A stretch of DNA of 64,000 bases from Rhizophagus clarus (GCA_015698045.1 BLAL01000040.1:1590501-1654500); one strand, 5' to 3'; positions 1-11,614 are shown, counted from the first letter of the stretch. Made by a program: numbers and translations. Notes: generated by a model not told the origin, from the letters alone.

Positions 1-623
1 CTTTAGTATGGTCAATACCACCACTTGGAAATACTAATGTGCCAAAACTTGCTTATCATACTGCTTCATTAAAAGGGGCTATGATGACATTAAATTTCGG
101 CAAGTATTTTGTTTTTTAAATAAAGTTCACCGCTGTTAATCTTATTACTTATTTCATTGTTTTTCCTTTCTTCTTAGGGATAAAAGTGGATTTGCCAAAC
201 ACTATAGACCATAGTAATAATTCGACTTATTTTTTTTACCTAAAATTTCCATTTATTAGATGGATTTCAATTCCTTTATCAATAGATATATCACTACAAC
301 CAAGCGTAATAACAAAAGCATCTAATACTCCTACAGAAGCAGTTATATCTCCACAAAATATGAAAACGTTAATTGTTGGTATATCAGTTGGATCAGTAAT
401 AGTTGTTTTACCGATATGTGTAGTATGTACACGTATAATAATCTTTAAGATCAAAAAAAGAAAACAGACAAAAATGAAGAGAGAATCCACTAATCTGGAA
501 GGTCAAGACGATGATAGCGACAAATATCCAATCATGCATCAATCTTCTGCCCACCAACAATTTGAGCCTCAACAATTACAACAACAATATAATTCAGATA
601 ATCCTCCCACAATAAATGAATAA
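1..623 (+). CDS. Kelch-repeat membrane protein K1, 3' part (5' end outside window)
   Basis: Two exons are visible, 1-99 and 178-623, joined at a Gly codon. The first exon carries the end of a Kelch blade (LVWSIPP then YHTASLKGAMM) that matches K3 and K4 almost residue for residue. The second carries the conserved NSTY.F(Y/F)L stretch, a short Thr/Pro-rich stalk, one membrane helix (IVGISVGSVIVVLPICVVC) followed by a basic stop-transfer KIKKRK, and a Gln-rich cytoplasmic tail ending at TAA 621-623. By comparison with K3 this is a type I membrane protein with an extracellular Kelch propeller. The intron donor reads GCAAGT instead of the GTAAGT of K3 and K4, so it would be a GC-AG intron. The reading frame is open throughout what is visible. 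Function is unknown beyond a probable surface-binding role. Confidence 0.85.
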
Positions 624-1434
624 TTCGAAGAACCAATAGGAAAATTACTTATAATATATTTATAGAAACTATTTTAAATCCAGAATAAATAAGTTAGTGT
701 GATATTGGCAGTCTATATTATAATTTATTAAATTATGGTTATTTTGATTAGACTTAAACTATAAGTCACTTATTGTCCAATGGTCCAGTTTTATAAATCA
801 TTAAAAATTGTATTTTTTGCCAAAATATTTAACTGATACTTTACTGTGATCTACTTTATAACATACAATCGGCGAATTTTTCATCATGTGACATTTATCC
901 AATCAAATACGCCTTGTTAACTGGAATCACTTAATCATACGACACAATTTTACCCAATAAAATTAAAAACGAAATTATATTTTAATTTAATTCAATTAAC
1001 GTTACATTTAAGCAATTAAAATTTTTTAAAGATCACATTTCTATTGTAAGGTGTGTATATTTACTCTAAAATCTCCTTTCATTCTATTATCTCAATGCCC
1101 TTTCCTTCTCCATTCGTGCTAATTCTTCTTCTGCTATTATTCTTTCAACTCTTGCTCTTAATGTTTAGATTCAAAATAAAAAAAATAAAATGATTATCAA
1201 AAATCATATATGATATTGGAAGCTTATCCGGTGACTATGTTTAATGGCCAATTTCAAAAAATACTATAAATTAACCAATCATTTGGTTAAATTATTAAAT
1301 GTTAAACGAACGACAATAAAAAATACGTACTTTTTCAAAAAAAAAGGAAATTATTGAAATTTATTGCGGTTATAGTAAAATAATGATTTACGAATAATCT
1401 GAATCACAATATTTCACAGTATTTATAATACACA
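624..1434. other. intergenic, AT-rich, no intact gene
   Basis: No gene is supported here. On the minus strand, 1087-1165 contains a short Glu/Arg-rich open stretch ending in TAA (ELARMEKERALR), which looks like the last piece of a coiled-coil-type exon but is too short to assign. Confidence 0.5.
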
Positions 1435-1436
1435 CC

Positions 1437-1790
1437 TGACTTCTCTTTCTTTTTTGAACGATAAAATCACTGAGAGTTATAATAATTTCACCGCATTTAT
1501 GTTTCTAATTAAAAATTTTAATTTGAAAATATGAAAAATTTAATATATCATAATTGGTAAATAGTCATTATTGATTTCACGTGATATTTGGCAACGAAAA
1601 AAAAATTGTTAAATTCATTAATTACTTGGAGAGCGAATAATATCAGAATTATTATAAGAAGTGTTGATGATTGGAGCATCTTGGATTACATCAATTATCA
1701 CAATAGTGATATAACCTATCAAACAAGTTACAAATATAATAATTATGAAAGTTTTAATAACAAAAGCGTTCAACGGGAGTTATATTCAGT
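1437..1790 (-). pseudogene. T-family relic T-0 (exon 1 and exon 6 fragments)
   Basis: Bases 1594-1780 align on the minus strand with T-family exon 1 (compare 16548-16740): the shared run includes the codons for QDAP-like sequence, the membrane helix region and the LLVLK region, but the start codon end has diverged and the frame is broken. Bases 1437-1475 resemble T exon 6, ending in EVR followed by the same GTGTGTA donor as T-B. Exons between and the 3' exons are gone. Its minus orientation downstream of K1 matches the K(+)/T(-) pairs at 11.8-16.7 and 18.1-23.2 kb, so it is probably the decayed partner of K1. Confidence 0.65.
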
Positions 1791-2329
1791 GACTCTATGT
1801 AGATTTATATATGTAAATTTATATACACTATTTACATACTAGTTTTAAATACCCAACGTGGATTTGATCTTACATGTAAAGTAAATTTATATAGAATTAT
1901 GTTGAACTTTTATTTAAAATTCAAACAAAGTCTATGATTTTTTAAATAAATATACATTTAGTATTAAATCTTTCATTTTAAATTACTGTATAAATACATT
2001 CTAAATCTTACTAACGAATTATCTAATGGCATACAGCTAGATTGCTATCGCTCTTCGACTGCCTTGCTAGTCCAATTCACATTTAAACAGTCTCCATGAT
2101 AATAATATGTCTATAGATGGCGTACCAGACTTTACACATGTCGTTTTATAACTTTAGCAAAATATTCAAATAAAATTTTCTTGCGGTCTTATGTCATGTG
2201 ATACACGTACTGTACACTATCACAATAAAAAAAATCATCTGAGATAGTACTCAGCCAGAAAAAATTTTAAATGCTTTAACAAAATGAGGCTCTACGATCT
2301 CAGTATCAATCTGGTCACAACATAAATAT

Positions 2330-2767
2330 CAAACACTGTCAGCACCTGGTACGATGGTCCCTGGAGCTTGGAGTCTCCCACAAAGGAAAAACAGAGAGAA
2401 ATTCAAGCACGTATTATGTAACGTGTCTGATGAAGTGCACAAATCAAACTTATTGGTCCATAACAGACCACATGATTTCCTCGCTTTGTCTAAGGTCAAA
2501 ACATATAAAGCTATTCCCACGGCCAAGTGAGAAAAGTTAATAATCGGTTATTTCAAAAAATATGAGGACATTACACACGCTAAAAACACTAATGTTACAC
2601 TGCAAATAGAAGGATTAACCTATCAGTGGTTATCGTACGCATATGAAAGTGCAAAGAAACATTTGAAAAAATTAACTTACAACAAAGACACCAAATTGTC
2701 GAAGAATATTTCCAACAAGTTTAATTCATTAACCAATGCGGAAATAGGGGTGCACTTTCTAGCGTGA
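2330..2767 (+). pseudogene. unidentified protein relic, one in-frame stop
   Basis: A frame opening around 2330 reads about 63 codons to a TGA at 2528-2530 and continues about 78 codons to TGA 2765-2767. The translation is balanced in composition (for example VPGAWSLPQRKNREKFKH and IEGLTYQWLSYAYESAKKHL), less AT-driven than the surrounding noise, which suggests decayed coding sequence. No start methionine or splice context was established and the family was not recognised. Confidence 0.35.
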
Positions 2768-3549
2768 TTTTATAAATCTTTTATATGGATTGTGAAATTA
2801 TTTGGAATCGTTATGGGTTGGACATCCGAATGCAAGATAACTAAGCGGTTGAGCTTTTTTCTTCTTTCATTTGTTTTAAATTTTAAACGTCCCATCAATC
2901 CGAAACTCTGAATAGAAATACAAAAATAAAAAATAGGAAAGTTAGTAAAGTTTATAAGTTTTTGTTTCCTAATTCTTTACAAACTCTCATCTTATACTGA
3001 AGTTATTAGTCAAAATAAATTCTACTCATCCATAGTTTATACTTAAAAATAGTTTTTTAATAATAAAATACACAGTGAAATTCGATATACCAGACCAGAG
3101 TCCGTTCCAATAATAAAATTTTCAAAATCAGAAATCCTTATATTGGTATGATCCTCAATTCCGTTATATCGAGACTTTAGAAAAGTTTAAAAGTTTTTTG
3201 TAGAGTATAAAAAAAAGTTTTGCAAAAAAAAAAAAAAAATACTTCAACTGGCGAAAAAAACATTGTTTTTAAGAATGAATGTTAGTTTAACGTTAAAGAT
3301 GAAGGAAACAATACAGCGAGATCAAAAGTGGGAAGATGTGTTTGGGATGGATTTTATTTTATTTTATTTTATTTGAGGAATAGTATTGCGATACGCGTAC
3401 AAGTTAAACATAATTATAGTAAAAAAATTACAAAATAAAGTAAAACAAGGGTACATATATCCAATCCAACTTTCGGGTACAACTCTCATTCTTTCGTAAA
3501 GTGATAACTAGCTATATTAGTGAACAAAGAGAGAAGACAGAGTGTGAAA
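2768..3549. other. intergenic, low complexity and possible TA-element fragment
   Basis: No gene seen. It contains a short (TTTTA)n run at 3353-3375 and, at 3075-3178, sequence resembling the termini of TA-flanked elements in this window (GAAATTCGATATACCAG, and TTATATCGAGACTTTAG on the other side), suggesting a decayed MITE. Confidence 0.4.
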
Positions 3550-3684
3550 GCAAATTGCAAGAAGCAGGTGATCGGCAAGTAGTTACTATGCTTTTATAAA
3601 TGTACAATCTTTTGAAATTTAAACTAATAAAAATATCCATATAGAAGAGACAAAAAATATTAGGGTTATGAAAAACCAGTCAGC
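3550..3684 (+). repeat. dispersed repeat, shared with 8170-8371
   Basis: Bases about 3552-3620 (GGCAAGTAGTTACTATGC then TTTATAAATGTACAA) are repeated in direct orientation at 8172-8240. The adjoining 3628-3684 (ending GGGTTATGAAAAACCAGT) is repeated in inverted orientation at 8318-8371. One half direct and one half inverted suggests a composite or rearranged element. Confidence 0.6.
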
Positions 3685-3689
3685 TTAAT

Positions 3690-3860
3690 ATTATTTTTTG
3701 CAAGCTAAACGCGTAGATTAATAAGTCAAAATAAACATCGTGACGAATTTACAATAAATTTAAAGAAGGAAAGCACTACACTGTGTATAAATCACTCGTT
3801 GCTATACAAAAGAAAACTGAATTTAAATTATATAGAATCAACTAATTAAACACTAGTGAC
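3690..3860 (-). repeat. inverted relic of a K-gene 3' flank
   Basis: Read on the minus strand this matches the 3' flank of K4 at about 19945-20110: shared blocks include AACGAGTGATTTATA, TTTATTGTAAATTCGT and the ACGCGTTTAGC block that also follows K3 (13760-13785). No Kelch coding sequence remains beside it. Confidence 0.6.
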
Positions 3861-4526
3861 GGTGACCGTCAGAAGGTTTGCATGGCTTTGAATCTCGGTT
3901 TTTTAATTTAGTGTATTAAGTGTTACGTTTTTTACTGAGTATAATTAACTGATAATATTATTGTTAAAATTTATTATTGGCGCTTTCAGGTGAAGTTGAT
4001 GAATATTCTATGTGTACATTGGATTTCTTACCAGCAAATTCTACCTATAGTGGAAAACTTTTTTTAATATAGACCTAATTCAGGAATGAAAATGGATGCT
4101 CAATTATACAACCAGCCTAAATAGCTTTTTAAATTTTTTCGTTACTTTCAGAATCATTTAAAATATTTACCGTACCGTGCAGATCATTGATCACGTACGT
4201 GTACGACAGACGAACATTGCATATAGAGAAATGTACCGTTTCGGACAATAAAATCAAACATAAATTTATGTTATAGTATCATGTAAGTTTTAATATTTTC
4301 GTTGAAAAAAAAAAACATAAATAAAATTAATAAAATTAAATAATTAAATTTGTTAATCAATTCAAGATAAAAACTATATAAATAAAATATTATCATCCAT
4401 TTTCCCATTAAGAGTACTTGTATTACCCTTAATTTAAGATAATTTTGAAGAAACATACCTATGAAGTAAATTTTTCCTTTATAACTTTATGTAATTACAC
4501 ATAAATATTATTACCCTTTTATTGAT
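3861..4526. other. intergenic, no gene recognised
   Basis: AT-rich sequence with no open frame that looks coding. Nothing supported. Confidence 0.5.
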
Positions 4527-4950
4527 GATCATTCCTCTTCATCCTGAATCATGCATTCATCTGAAAAAATGATGATTTAATTAATTTATAATATAATACT
4601 GCTCTTACTGTATATATCGTTAATTAATAAACATACCCAAATTATCACCCGTTATTGTTTTATCCGTAACAATTATATTACTTGATAATAAATCTTCAGA
4701 ATCAATTTTCTTAATTTTCCTGCTCGCATAATAAGCTTCTGGATGACAAGTAGTTTATGGTTCATGTTCTACAAATAATCTTTTTTCTTCATCAATTTCT
4801 AATGGATATTTTTTACGCCATTCCATATGGTTATAAAAATGTGTCACCAAATAAATTTATTATTAGATTAATATTTACAATTATCAAATCACATGCTTGT
4901 GGCTTAGCATTTTATTTGGATCAGCTGACATTCACATAATCCTAACGCAA
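4527..4950 (-). pseudogene. protein kinase C-lobe and tail relic
   Basis: On the minus strand a stretch reads like the end of a Rhizophagus-type kinase: ADPNK in the position of the CW..DPNKRPS helix (around 4915-4930), then WRKKYPLEIDEEKRLF, then CHPEAYYASRKI (matching the HP.A.YTSRLL tail of this kinase family), then a GTATGT donor at about 4637 and a last small exon DECMIQDEEE ending in TGA near 4531. An in-frame TAA precedes the HPEAYY motif and the upstream part shows further stops and frame changes, so it is not functional. It lies next to, but in opposite orientation to, the N-lobe half at 5014-6220. Confidence 0.6.
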
Positions 4951-5013
4951 AACTCAAATCGCAGAATTAAACTTTTTTTTCATTATTGGAACTTTCAAAA
5001 AAAAAAAAAAAAA

Positions 5014-6220
5014 ATGTCTACTGAAGATGATAATGCTATTAATGAAATTAATGATTCTTCATTATTGGAATCTTTCGAAAAAATGACTACTGAGGAAGAT
5101 AAAGTTGTTAATGAAACTAATGAACCTTTATTGAAAAAATTACTCTCTGAAATGCCATTATGGGATACTAATTTTTTATCATCATTATTGGAATCTTTTA
5201 ATAAAGTGGATACTGAAGAGATTAATGCTGCTAATGAAATTATTGATTTTGAAAAGATTTATGAAAATTCCTATTATGAAATTGATATTTATAAAGAATT
5301 AAAATATAAACAAAATTATGGCTTGTGTCCCGAATGTAATCAACCAAATACAAGTGAAAATTGGTGTGAAGAATGTAACTCCAAAAGATTTCAGCAAAAT
5401 TTTGGTAATTGAACAAGTGGAAATGAACATATTGATAAATTTATTCGAGATTCACAATTAAAACCAAGGAATAAAAATGAGTTACTTGAATGGATTCCTT
5501 ATACAAAATTGAGAAATATTAAAAAAATTGCAAGAGGTGGTTTTGGTGAAGTTTATAAAGGAGTTTGATTAGATGGTCTTATTAATCATTGGGATTATGA
5601 AAAACAAGATTGGGAACGTATAACTAATGAACTTGATGAACAAAATTATGAAGATGCAAATAATGATACCGAAATTAAAAATCCTCTTAAAAGTAGTGAA
5701 AAGTATGGTTATCGAATAGTACTTAAAAGCTTAAATAATTCATCAAAAAATGACGAGAATTTTAAAAAATTTTTAGATGAGGTAAGCGATTACTAAATAT
5801 AATTTTGGTTTTATTCACACAATGACTAACCTTTTTTTTTTTTTTTTTCTTAATAAAATAAAGTGGAAATCACATATAAAATATCAATATAAAGTAGTAT
5901 CAAATGGCAGTCTTCTTGTTCCTGTACATGGAATAACACAAGATCCAGATACAAAAAATTATATGGTTGCAATGTTATATATTCCATCAGGCAGTTTAAG
6001 AAATAATTTACCAATAATAAAATCTAATCCAAATGATAATAAATATAGTATTTTATACTATATTTCAGTACAACTTGAAGGAATTCATAAATTAGGTTTT
6101 GTCCATGGAGATTTTCATAGTGGAAATGTACTTTATCTTCCTAACGATACTATATTTATGAACAAATTTTCAATTTTTGTAAATCAATATCAATCTTAGA
6201 CATTGGACCGTCTGAAATGA
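5014..6220 (+). pseudogene. protein kinase N-lobe relic with zinc-ribbon-like leader
   Basis: Exons 5014-5781 and 5864 onward, with a GTAAGC donor. The start ATG follows an A18 run. After an acidic repeated leader (LLESFEK, LLESFNK) comes CPEC then WCEEC, the four-cysteine motif that precedes kinase domains in this fungal family, then the Gly-rich loop (IARGGFGEVYKG), an ALK-equivalent (RIVLKSLNN), the GITQDPDTKNYMVAM hinge region and a catalytic loop HGDFHSGN. Two tryptophan positions are now TGA (5410-5412, after QQNFGN, and about 5566-5568, after EVYKGV). The DFG-equivalent (LDIGPS at about 6196) lies in another frame, and the sequence then runs into T-family sequence, so the C-lobe is missing here. 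Confidence 0.75.
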
Positions 6221-6249
6221 ATGGATCGATACTTTCATTCATGAAATGG

Positions 6250-7460
6250 GAAACTATCCAGAAGTTGTTAAGATTATTCATGGTTCCAGTTGTAGAAGTA
6301 AAAGTCGCTCTAGATTTAGATAATTTATTCCGAATATCTAAATAGTGTACATCAACTTGTAAAAACAAGCTTTCTTTGTGTTAAGCGAGAAAATCTGCAA
6401 CAATACAATTATACAATTCCCCATGGCCGTAGCATGTCCGCTCCTGTAAAGAAATAAAGGTTATAAATAACACATTTGTTTTTTCTTATGAAATAAGAAA
6501 TTAAGCTCACCAAAAAGTAATGCATATATTGCTACCGCTAATCCCCATGCACCGCCTTCTTAAATTATTAATAAATAAAGCAGAATACTACTCATGTAAC
6601 AGCAAGTAAATAATTTACGAATAATCCAAATTATAATAGTTTGATACATACCTAACTTTATCTATTTCGATGATATTATCAATAGGATGCATTTTAATCG
6701 AAATATTAGAAGCTAAATTGTTTATTGGGAATGGACTTGGTACTAAAATAAAAAATTAAAATTAACGTGCGTTAAACTTAAATTTTAGCTTATAGAAAAA
6801 TAAAAGACTTAAATGCATTAAAGAAAGAAATTTTTTTAAAAAAAAGACTTACATAAGTTATATTCAATATGTGATTTTGTTTCATAATTAGGAGGAATAA
6901 CAAAGCCATTAATCCAACTTGGTATTATGAACTCACTAATTTTACGACGATAAACAAATTAAATTGGAAATACTGAAAAATGAGAGTTCATTAAGGCTAG
7001 TAAAGTATATTTGTTCTTTGTGACAATTGAATTATCAAAACTTGAAGCAGAATCCATAACTTCTAAAGTAATTAGTTCATAATACCGCTTTTCCTTAATA
7101 TATCTAGTAAACGGTTCAATAATCTAAAATTATTTGTAAATATTTAGTTTATATGGAAATTATAAATATAATTACAAGTACTTTTAATGACTATGTACCC
7201 GAATCAAAAGCAATCATGTCAATCGTTGGTTGAATCGCATCATCAGATGTGTAATTATTATCATTAATGATAAGACTTATGCCTAGAAATCTCAATGTAC
7301 TATTTTTGAATTACTATAATCATAAAATAAGTCTCACATCAATTATTACGATAGCGAGATAACAAATAAGCTACAAGTATGATCATTATAAGAAGTTTTA
7401 ATACCAAGAGGATCGTAGTTCACTACGACGGTATCCACGAAATAAATCTACTAAATTCAT
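6250..7460 (-). pseudogene. T-family pseudogene T-A
   Basis: Start-like ATG at 7458-7460 followed by the family N-terminus MNLVDLFRGYRRSE. A one-base deletion just after this breaks the helix region seen intact in T-B. Later exons are recognisable: the ectodomain exons (7000-7260), the PINN...I.KMHPID exon near 6650-6760, EGGAWGLAVAIYALLFG at about 6520-6575, and the TLRPWG-like exon at 6440-6400, where a Gln codon has become TAA. A deletion then joins LTQRK directly to the LQVDVHYLD helix segment, removing about 60 codons. The 10-nt micro-exon is not clearly preserved. The 3' end abuts the kinase relic. Confidence 0.8.
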
Positions 7461-8570
7461 GATTTAAAAGTAATAATTATTTAATCATTTGGGCGAAATT
7501 TATAATTAAGGGATATAACTTTCTAGAATTCCAAACAAACGAGTGCACAAAATCTACCGAATTTTCCACAACATACTTCCGGTAACTCTTCCGGTATATA
7601 TTTTGCGTATCATCACAACCAATAATGTGTGGATGTTCATTATTTAATTTTTATAATAATATATGAATACCAGAACCTCGAATGCTAGCTAATACAACAG
7701 TACTTATTGAATATTATATATATATATATAGGATTTAGTAAAACATGTTTAGAATAAAATCAGAAATATGTGTTGATCCAAACAACCCACTAAATACGAG
7801 TTTTCAAAATTTTATTATTTAAAAAGAAATTGAAGCAAAGCTCAGAAAAAAAATGATGGTTTATTTTGTGCAAAATGGACACGTGATATATTAGATACAT
7901 TTGAAGCAGAGACCCGAATTTTTCCGATATCAAATCGCAAATTTTTATTACGATAAGAATTCTAGCCGGCTTATATTTTAATGCAGGCTAATTTAGGTTG
8001 CGCTAGTGATACGACAATAATTTTAGCCAAAAATGATTTTATCTCGATAAATTCTGCAGCCGAATGTGAATGCTGAGCTGTCACGTGTTGGAATAAAATT
8101 GTTAAAATTCCATTTATTCTATTTTGTTCATTTATTATAAAAATGGAATATTTCTGGGTCTCTGGTTTGAAGGCAAATTGCAAGAAGTCCGGCAAGTAGT
8201 TACTATGCGTTTATAAATGTACAAGTTTTTGAAACTTAATAATAATACAAAGAATATATAACAAATTGTGTGTATTTAATTTAAAATTATCGTGATTTGT
8301 AATCAATATTAACGACTACTGGTTTTTCATAACCCTAATATTTTTTGTTTCTTTTATATATAGATATTTTTATTAAATTAAGTGCGAATAGTCGTTTCCA
8401 TCAAAAGAAATTGTAATCCATTAAGCTTGGTTACTATTTTTTTGTAGTGTTTGAACCAAATGTTTACTCATTGTTTTGAACTGTCCCTTGTCTTAAATTT
8501 TTCATAATTTCTTGCTTACTACCTGAACCATCTCATTTTTAAAACTTTCTAAAACATTATTATCAATGTT
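7461..8570. other. intergenic between T-A and K2, no gene
   Basis: Contains an (AT)n run at 7710-7730 and the second copy of the 3550-3684 repeat at 8170-8371. No coding region supported. Confidence 0.5.
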
Positions 8571-10173
8571 TTACTTTTCATTAATAGCTACTTCTTGTCC
8601 ATGATTAGGTATTTGTATAATTTCTTGCCCATGATTATAAACATCAATTTTAGAATTTTCTAAGATATTATTAGTATTTTGATCTGAAGTCTTTTCATTA
8701 ATAACTGCCTCTCGTTCATGATTATGAATATCACTTTTAGTAGTAATTAACATTACTTCGCGATCGTAATTGTTACGATTTTCATTTCCAGGAGTTGGTA
8801 TTTGGTTTCGCTTATTTTTACTCCATTTATATAAAAAGAGACCTCCGAATGATAATAAAACACCACCAACTAAAGATCTTATAACCACGCCAACCATAGC
8901 TGATTTGTTATCATTGGATGATTCATCGTTATTTATTTGCGTTGTTTGTGTTGATTTTACTGGAGTTGCTGGTTTTACTGGAATTGTCGAAGGATCGAAG
9001 TCATAGGTCCATACGTATTCATCATTATTACGAATATCAAGTAATAAAATATCACTTTCAACTGATTGATCATAATTCCCTCCTCAATAAAAATAACAAT
9101 GTTTTTTGTTAAAAATTATAATCTACAGTATTCAAATTAGTTTAAAATTATTATATAATTACCAAATGAAATAACCATATATGCTCCAATTACATTTGCT
9201 TTATGAAATTCTCGACCATTGGGAATAGACCATTCAAAATTGTTTGAATTTAATATATAAAGCGATTCTTCGGGTGGAGCCGGGGCAAATTCTTTACCTG
9301 AACCTCCAAACATTATTATCTTTTGACCATCCAATCCTATCAAAATGATTTTATATTATATTTAATATCAAACAATTAATTATCAAAACACTCTAATTAG
9401 CTACATACATACCAAGAACAATAGAAAATGCAAATCTATTAGAAGGTGCATTTCCTATGGTGTTCTATATTCAGTAATTAAAATTTGAATTGTAAATTAT
9501 GTTTTGTACAGAAATAAAAAAAAGCAGATAGTGAAATTGAAGTCGCTTTATTTACTGTAACTTACTTTCACACTCCAATTATCATTAATTGTATTGTAAA
9601 TATAGACCTACTATATAATAAATATATTATATATATATATATTATTATAATAGGATTTTATCAGGGCAAACTTTTCTTTGAAATTTACCTTATTCAAAAA
9701 TGGAGCTTCAGAGGAATAAAGATCTAAATAATAAAATATTTTTTTTTAAAAAAAAAAAATAAGAAAAAGTAACATTAACATTACAAAATTGCTTACTTAC
9801 CACCTAATATATAGATTATATTATTATTAGGCAATAAAGCGGCACTGCAATCATCAGATGGGGGAGGTGCACTGACTAAATTTCCCATTCTCCAACTAAG
9901 ACTTATTGTATCCAAAATAAACATATCATTTACAGCATATCTACCAATAGCATCTGCTCCACCCCATAAATACATTATACCATTGTGATCAATAACGCCC
10001 TGGTTCAAACCGTTTCTTTTTAACATTTCCAATAATATTTGGAATACTCCATGAATTACTTCGTGGATCGAATGTATAAGCTAATTTCATATTTTCATTA
10101 TTTCCTCCATATAAAAATAATGTATTATTATTTGCGCCATCTTTAGCGGATGTAGCACTACCATGCGGCAGAA
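8571..10173 (-). CDS. Kelch-repeat membrane protein K2 (5' end lost, one frameshift)
   Basis: Six exons read on the minus strand: about 10173-9801 (Kelch blades LFLYGGN and IMYLWGG, and IIYILGG), 9723-9689, about 9605-9566, about 9480-9412, about 9334-9160 (KIIMFGGSG) and about 9082-8571. The last exon has the LLLDIRNNDEYVWTY blade end, a Pro/Thr stalk, a membrane helix near 8880-8820 (SLVGGVLLSFGGLFLYKW) and a hydrophilic tail with NHGQE repeats. Two blade segments are joined only after a one-base change in an A5 run near 10028 (NVKK to RNGLNQG). Upstream of 10174 lie a T/A homopolymer and no signal-peptide exon, so the 5' end is missing or too diverged. It is a distant paralogue of K1/K3/K4. 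Probably a pseudogene, unless the indel is a sequencing error and an upstream exon was missed. Confidence 0.7.
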
Positions 10174-11054
10174 CTATGTTAATGCTTTTTTTTGAAAAAA
10201 AAAAAAAAAAAAAAAAAATTTTCGGACGAATAAAGATTGTATGGTTATATATACGAATTAAAATTTTAACAAAATTTCGGATTGATTTTCTAGAAAATGA
10301 TCATATGCCAACCAAATGTTATATTTTTGTCCGATGTTGAGTTGAAATTAAATGTATTCGTACTATACAAAACGCGAAAATATTATCCTTATTTTGTGTA
10401 ACATATAATCGATCTTTTATCGAATACAAATAATAGAAAAGTAACTTCTTTATTAGTTCTTCACCATTTGCGTGACACAGTATTGTATCGGTCGGAATAT
10501 TATTAATCCTTTATTAAATTTCAAGCACGAAAACTAACCAATTGAAAATTTATAACTTATTTATATTTTTTTTTAATAATACAACAGATTTATTTAGTTT
10601 ATTAAATTAGCTTCTGGAATTTGCTTATTTTAGCAATTATTAAATTTAGCTTTGAAATCATCAATTTAAAAGTTAATTAGAAGAAAATTTCCGGCATTTT
10701 TTTTTGTTCCTTTAAAAATATTTCTCATGGGCTTAATTTTATTATTGCCGTAGATATTTTTTTCGTACAAAAACATTTATTGTAACACGAATCAGCCTTT
10801 ATGCGTGCAGTTAATAAATAAAATGAAAGAAAGCTATTTGTACGCAATATACCGTCTTATTTACGACGTACATGAAATATTTAGATGAAAAAACTATAAT
10901 CTAAGTTTTGAGACCAAAAAATGTAATTGTCTAATAGTAATTCATAAATTAATTTTATTGCGTTATAAAAAATATTGAAATTAATTCCAAGTGATTTTAT
11001 AAATTAATTTATTCCGACTAAATAGAAACCTATGTAAAATTATATTATTGATCT
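10174..11054. other. intergenic, no gene
   Basis: Starts with a long A/T homopolymer (10190-10220). Bases 10755-10820 resemble intergenic blocks at 17330-17400 and 24060-24130 (TTATTGTAACACGAA-like), that is, shared array spacer. No coding region seen. Confidence 0.5.
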
Positions 11055-11265
11055 TTGTAAAATAATTCCAAATTCTCAATTCGTGATTGCAATAACGAGT
11101 TTTACAGCTGATGAACCAATTGAATCATAGTCTGTAAATACTGTATGATGTGTCAAAAAATGGAATAATTGGGAGGATTTTTTTTTTTTAAGCGAGATCC
11201 GCAGCAACATAACTGATAATCGTACGATTTTAGTTTCTGCCCTATAAAGAAATAAAAGCTAATTT
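11055..11265 (-). pseudogene. T-family exon 9 relic T-E
   Basis: On the minus strand this matches the last T exon: the TAAAGAAATAAA-flanked acceptor region at 11240-11260, a degenerate CGSRL-like stretch, the CCTCCCAATTATTCCA block encoding LPIIPF in intact copies, and the CAATCACGAATTGAG block from the SRIDSLE helix. A T-run expansion and other indels destroy the frame. Only this exon survives. Confidence 0.65.
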
Positions 11266-11614
11266 GTTTTTTACGAAATAATTGATGGGTTAAATTGTGT
11301 TCTTTTTTTAAAAAAGGATCTATTACGGTCGTAGAATATTCCGAATCTCAAACTACAATAATCATTTATAAATTTAACTAATTTAAATTTTTTTTTTTTT
11401 TAAGGTTAGATTCTGTACATACATTGTATTTTCACACAATAATACCGTTCCAAATTTAACAATTTCCGCTTTTAAACATACAACATACATGCACATAAGA
11501 TTATATTTTTTCTATAAAGAGTAATATTATAATAAGATATGCAATTATGCAATAATTTTTAATAAGTGTTGCTTTGTGAGACCATCACAACAATCTCCTT
11601 ATAAACAAAAAAAA

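Noticed and set aside
1588..1842. Plus-strand open frame of 84 codons
   Set aside because: It is the antisense of the T-family exon 1 relic.
2329..2526. Minus-strand open frame of 65 codons
   Set aside because: It is the shadow of the more coding-like plus-strand relic at 2330-2767.
6156..6368. Minus-strand open frame starting MFLQVDVHYLD
   Set aside because: Only its first part is T-family exon 9; the rest is antisense to the kinase relic, so it is not a gene of its own.
7465..7620. Minus-strand open stretch just upstream of T-A
   Set aside because: Open for about 50 codons, but no homologous extension precedes the ATG in T-B or T-C, so probably chance.
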